A stretch of 60,783 nucleotides of DNA from Oscillospiraceae bacterium (lineage in GTDB: Bacteria > Bacillota > Clostridia > Oscillospirales > Oscillospiraceae). The position numbers and the translations under genes were made by a program. Location: assembly GCA_017435615.1 (NCBI GenBank), contig JAFSET010000004.1, forward strand, positions 1 to 60,783, read 5' to 3'. This document shows positions 58,623 to 60,783 of the stretch, in pieces. The notes under the pieces were generated by a model. That model was not told the origin of the DNA, made no database searches, and worked only from the letters and a program-made list of their open reading frames with translations. Within the stretch, counting starts at the first letter, position 1. Each line of letters begins with the position of its first letter.

Positions 58623-58843
58623 TATTTGCGGTAAAACGGAAGGATCGACAGCCAAAGCCGCTTCTTCCGGCTGATCCAAACCTTCTTTTCCTCACCCTCA
58701 GTCCGGGCGATCTCTTTATCCAAGTATCGAAGCTCTCTGTGAAACCACTGCAACCACAGCAACAGCCGTACCGCCAATATTATCAGCAGAATTGCCGCGA
58801 TCAGTATGATCGCAACCATCGCAACACCGTCATCCATTTGCAT
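58622..58843 (-). CDS. Small membrane protein of unknown function
   Basis: 73 residues: an N-terminal acidic MQMDDG, one membrane helix ('VAMVAIILIAAILLIILAV' in parts), then a charged amphipathic part 'WFHRELRYLDKEIARTEGEEKKVW' and basic tail. GGATGG upstream; ATG codons 58843 and 58837 are both possible. A terminator abuts the stop, which supports it being a real gene. No function recognised. The 136 bp to the next gene at 58980 show nothing notable. Confidence 0.55.
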   Translation of the reverse strand: MQMDDGVAMVAIILIAAILLIILAVRLLLWLQWFHRELRYLDKEIARTEGEEKKVWISRKKRLWLSILPFYRK

Positions 58844-58979
58844 TTTCCATCCTTGTGCGTTGATCTAAAAATGTACAACAAAAATCGTCGCACGTATTTT
58901 ACAATCAAATGATAGAAAATACAATGGGTTTATTTCATTTTCAGCAGAACGCACAAAATTCGGCAAAATGATACACAGA

Positions 58980-60485
58980 TCAATCCAGACTTTTGCCCGT
59001 ATCCCGGTAGGCGCTGTCCATAGGGCTTACCCGGTCGGTTTCCTTTTGATACCGGCAAACCACATTTGCAGCCAGGTCCACGGGAAGCAGCGTGCCGGCT
59101 CCGGCCACGCAGCCGCCGGGACAGGCCATGCCCTCCAGCAGGTAGCCGTTATATTTTCCCGCCTTGGCCAGGGTCATCAGCTTGCGACACTCCCGGAGAC
59201 CCTCTGCCCGGGCGGTGTTGATCTTCATATCCGCGTTCATTTCCGAGGCAAGATCCGCAACGGCCTTGGCAACACCGCCGGCCACCGCAAAGCCACGGCC
59301 TGCGGCGGTACCCTCATTCAGGTCATACATAGGCTCAATGGTCTCAAAGTCGATATTTTTCGCCTCAAACATGCCCTGCAGCTCTTCAAAGGTCAGGACG
59401 AAATCCACATCTGAGCGAATATCCTCCCGGATAGCCTCCAGCTTTTTCGCAGCACAGGGCCCCACAAATACCACCTTGCAGCCGGGATATTTCTTCTTCA
59501 TCAGCCGGGCTGTAAACACCATAGGGGTCAGGGTCATGGAGATATTTTTCGCCTCACCGGGGAACAGCTTATAGATCATGGAGTGCCAGGCAGGACAGCA
59601 GGATGTAGCCATATAGGGCTGCTCACCGGGGACTTTCTCGATAAAGTCCTTGGCTTCCTCGATGGTACACATATCCGCACCCACCGCGACCTCCACGATC
59701 CGCTCGAAACCCAACTGCTTCATAGCGGCAATGAACTTTCCCGGCGTGGAGTGCTTGCCAAACTGACCGATAAAGGCAGGAGCAACAATGGCGATCACCT
59801 TCTCCCCTTCCATAATGGAACGGACCACCTGATAGATCTGACCCTTGTCCACAATGGCACCGAAGGGGCAGCTCACCAGGCATTGACCGCAGGAAACACA
59901 CTTATCCTGGTCAATGACCGCCTTGCCGTTAGCATCGGAGCCAATCGCATCCATACCGCAGGCTGCCTGACAGGGCCGCTGCAGGTGGATGATGGCATTG
60001 TAGGAGCAAGCCTTGGCGCACTTGCCGCATTTGATACACTTGTCCTGATCGATCATGCTTTTGCCGTTGACAAAGGAAACAGCCCCCTTGGGACAAACCT
60101 TTTGGCAGGACGCGGCCAAGCAGTTCTGACAGCTTTCTGTGACCCGGTACTGATTGGTAGGACAGGCGTGGCAGGCGTAAGGAATGATGTTGATCAGCGG
60201 CGGCTCATAGTACTGCTCAGCTACCGCCGCGGCATCCATGCCCTCGGTCATCAAGCTCCGGGTCTGCACCGGCCGGATCGAAAGGCCCATAGCCAGCCGC
60301 ACCCGTTCACCGGCAATGGCACGCTCCAAAAAGACAGATTCCCGGTGCAGCGGCTGATCACCCGGCACGATGATATAAGGCAGATCCTCTGCCTTTTGGT
60401 AGTCTCCACCCTCGTAGGCCATCCGGGCCACCTCGGTGAATACTTTTTTCCGAATATCGGTAATCAGGGAAGGAATTCCTCTCAT
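58980..60485 (-). CDS. [FeFe]-hydrogenase, group-B-like
   Basis: 501 residues from ATG 60485 (AGGAG, 6 nt). N-terminal Cys-rich region 'CHACPTNQYRVTESCQNC' (from ~105), then ferredoxin-type clusters 'CIKCGKCAKACSYNA' (~150-163) and 'CVSCGQCLVSCPFGA' (~196-210), and the H-cluster domain with 'TSCCPAW' (294-300), 'GPCAAKK' (342-348) and 'GMACPGGCVAGAG' (452-464). The L1-L3 motifs fit the monomeric group B enzymes of clostridia, which lack the MPCxxKK form of group A. Physiological role of group B is poorly known. Cytoplasmic, monocistronic. Confidence 0.87.
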   Translation of the reverse strand: MRGIPSLITDIRKKVFTEVARMAYEGGDYQKAEDLPYIIVPGDQPLHRESVFLERAIAGERVRLAMGLSIRPVQTRSLMTEGMDAAAVAEQYYEPPLINIIPYACHACPTNQYRVTESCQNCLAASCQKVCPKGAVSFVNGKSMIDQDKCIKCGKCAKACSYNAIIHLQRPCQAACGMDAIGSDANGKAVIDQDKCVSCGQCLVSCPFGAIVDKGQIYQVVRSIMEGEKVIAIVAPAFIGQFGKHSTPGKFIAAMKQLGFERIVEVAVGADMCTIEEAKDFIEKVPGEQPYMATSCCPAWHSMIYKLFPGEAKNISMTLTPMVFTARLMKKKYPGCKVVFVGPCAAKKLEAIREDIRSDVDFVLTFEELQGMFEAKNIDFETIEPMYDLNEGTAAGRGFAVAGGVAKAVADLASEMNADMKINTARAEGLRECRKLMTLAKAGKYNGYLLEGMACPGGCVAGAGTLLPVDLAANVVCRYQKETDRVSPMDSAYRDTGKSLD

Positions 60486-60513
60486 AAAAAGCTCCTTTTG
60501 TATGTTTTTGTTC

Positions 60514-60542
60514 ATTATATCAAAGAACGACCGGGCAATCAA
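60514..60542 (-). promoter_or_regulatory. Promoter of the hydrogenase gene
   Basis: TTGATT (60537-60542), 17 nt, TATAAT (60514-60519) on the minus strand. Confidence 0.8.
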
Positions 60543-60583
60543 CCTCTTTTATTAGGGAAATTTCTGCATATTAAAACCTGATC

Positions 60584-60738
60584 AAATTTCAGTTTATCGA
60601 GCTGTTACTGGCATTAAATTGCCGCCTTATGGGCGGCGCAATGCTGCGCATTGCAAGAGAACGGATTGCCACGCCAGTGTGCGCACTGGCTCGCAATGAC
60701 AAGTCGGTAGGTTTTTACCGTTTCGTTAAACAGGAAAA
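60584..60738. mobile_element. MITE-like inverted-repeat element, copy B (decayed)
   Basis: Left end AAATTTCAGTTTATCGAGCT (60584-60603) matches the terminal repeat of copy A at 37760 with one change in the 14-bp end. The stretch 60664-60713 (GATTGCCACGCC..GGCTCGCAATGAC..GGTAGGTTT) matches the right arm of copy A. The right end GTTAAACAGG is degraded. The middle is shorter and carries another GC-rich palindrome (about 60619-60655). No gene from 60486 to the window end. Confidence 0.6.
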
Positions 60739-60783
60739 ACGCTGATGCGTAACATTTTTTCTCCTTTTGCAGCAAAACAAAAA

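Overview
The window reads as a chromosomal segment of an anaerobic, Gram-positive gut clostridium, most likely in or near the Oscillospiraceae/Ruminococcaceae. This is inferred from the Gram-positive PolC replicase, the rimP-nusA-ylxR-ylxQ-infB order, a CIRCE operator, a group-B-like [FeFe]-hydrogenase, a glutaminyl-tRNA synthetase, and palindromic repeats between genes. I see no prophage, CRISPR array, transposase or plasmid functions. Most of the sequence is core housekeeping, with a few AT-richer patches of orphan genes.

Layout. 1-3.2 kb: translation/transcription operon (rimP, nusA, ylxR, ylxQ, infB; minus strand) behind a clear promoter and a two-hairpin leader. 3.2-9.1 kb: an ADP-ribosylglycohydrolase-fold protein that lacks its metal ligands, a GH123-like lipoprotein and a TrpXYZ-type ABC importer. 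9.2-11.2 kb: L10 leader, rplJ, rplL and a polytopic membrane protein. 11.2-12.7 kb: small accessory patch with a degraded four-helix-bundle gene and a divergent XRE regulator/Cys-rich protein pair sharing two matched operators. 12.8-24 kb: tag, then the long minus-strand operon pyrH-frr-uppS-cdsA-dxr-rseP-ispG-polC (ribosome recycling, isoprenoid and phospholipid synthesis, intramembrane proteolysis, replication).

24-31.3 kb: glnS, an AT-rich islet of four orphan lipoprotein/membrane genes (two share a duplicated start module), an alpha/beta hydrolase, a HAD-IIA phosphatase, tRNA-Gly(GCC) and two more orphan genes. 31.4-37.7 kb: operon of a divergent type IIA topoisomerase (parE-parC), a YitT protein and a transglutaminase-like lipoprotein. 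37.76-38.05 kb: a MITE-like inverted-repeat element; a second, decayed copy lies at the right end of the window. 38.1-42.4 kb: mutY, small membrane proteins, coaX, a phosphoesterase and a three-gene cassette of unknown function. 42.4-56 kb: trpS, gltX, trkA-trkH, htpG under CIRCE, an ABC-F ATPase with one degenerate site coupled to argS, a secreted GH24/SH3b lysozyme, and mnmA. 57-60.8 kb: a PRTase-like gene with a structured leader, a NUDIX hydrolase, a small membrane protein and the hydrogenase.

The strongest leads are the ADP-ribosylglycohydrolase pseudoenzyme, the asymmetric ABC-F protein, the three-gene cassette at 41.4-42.3 kb, the MITE family, and two candidate RNA switches (upstream of rimP and of the PRTase gene). 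All calls come from reading motifs, not from searches.
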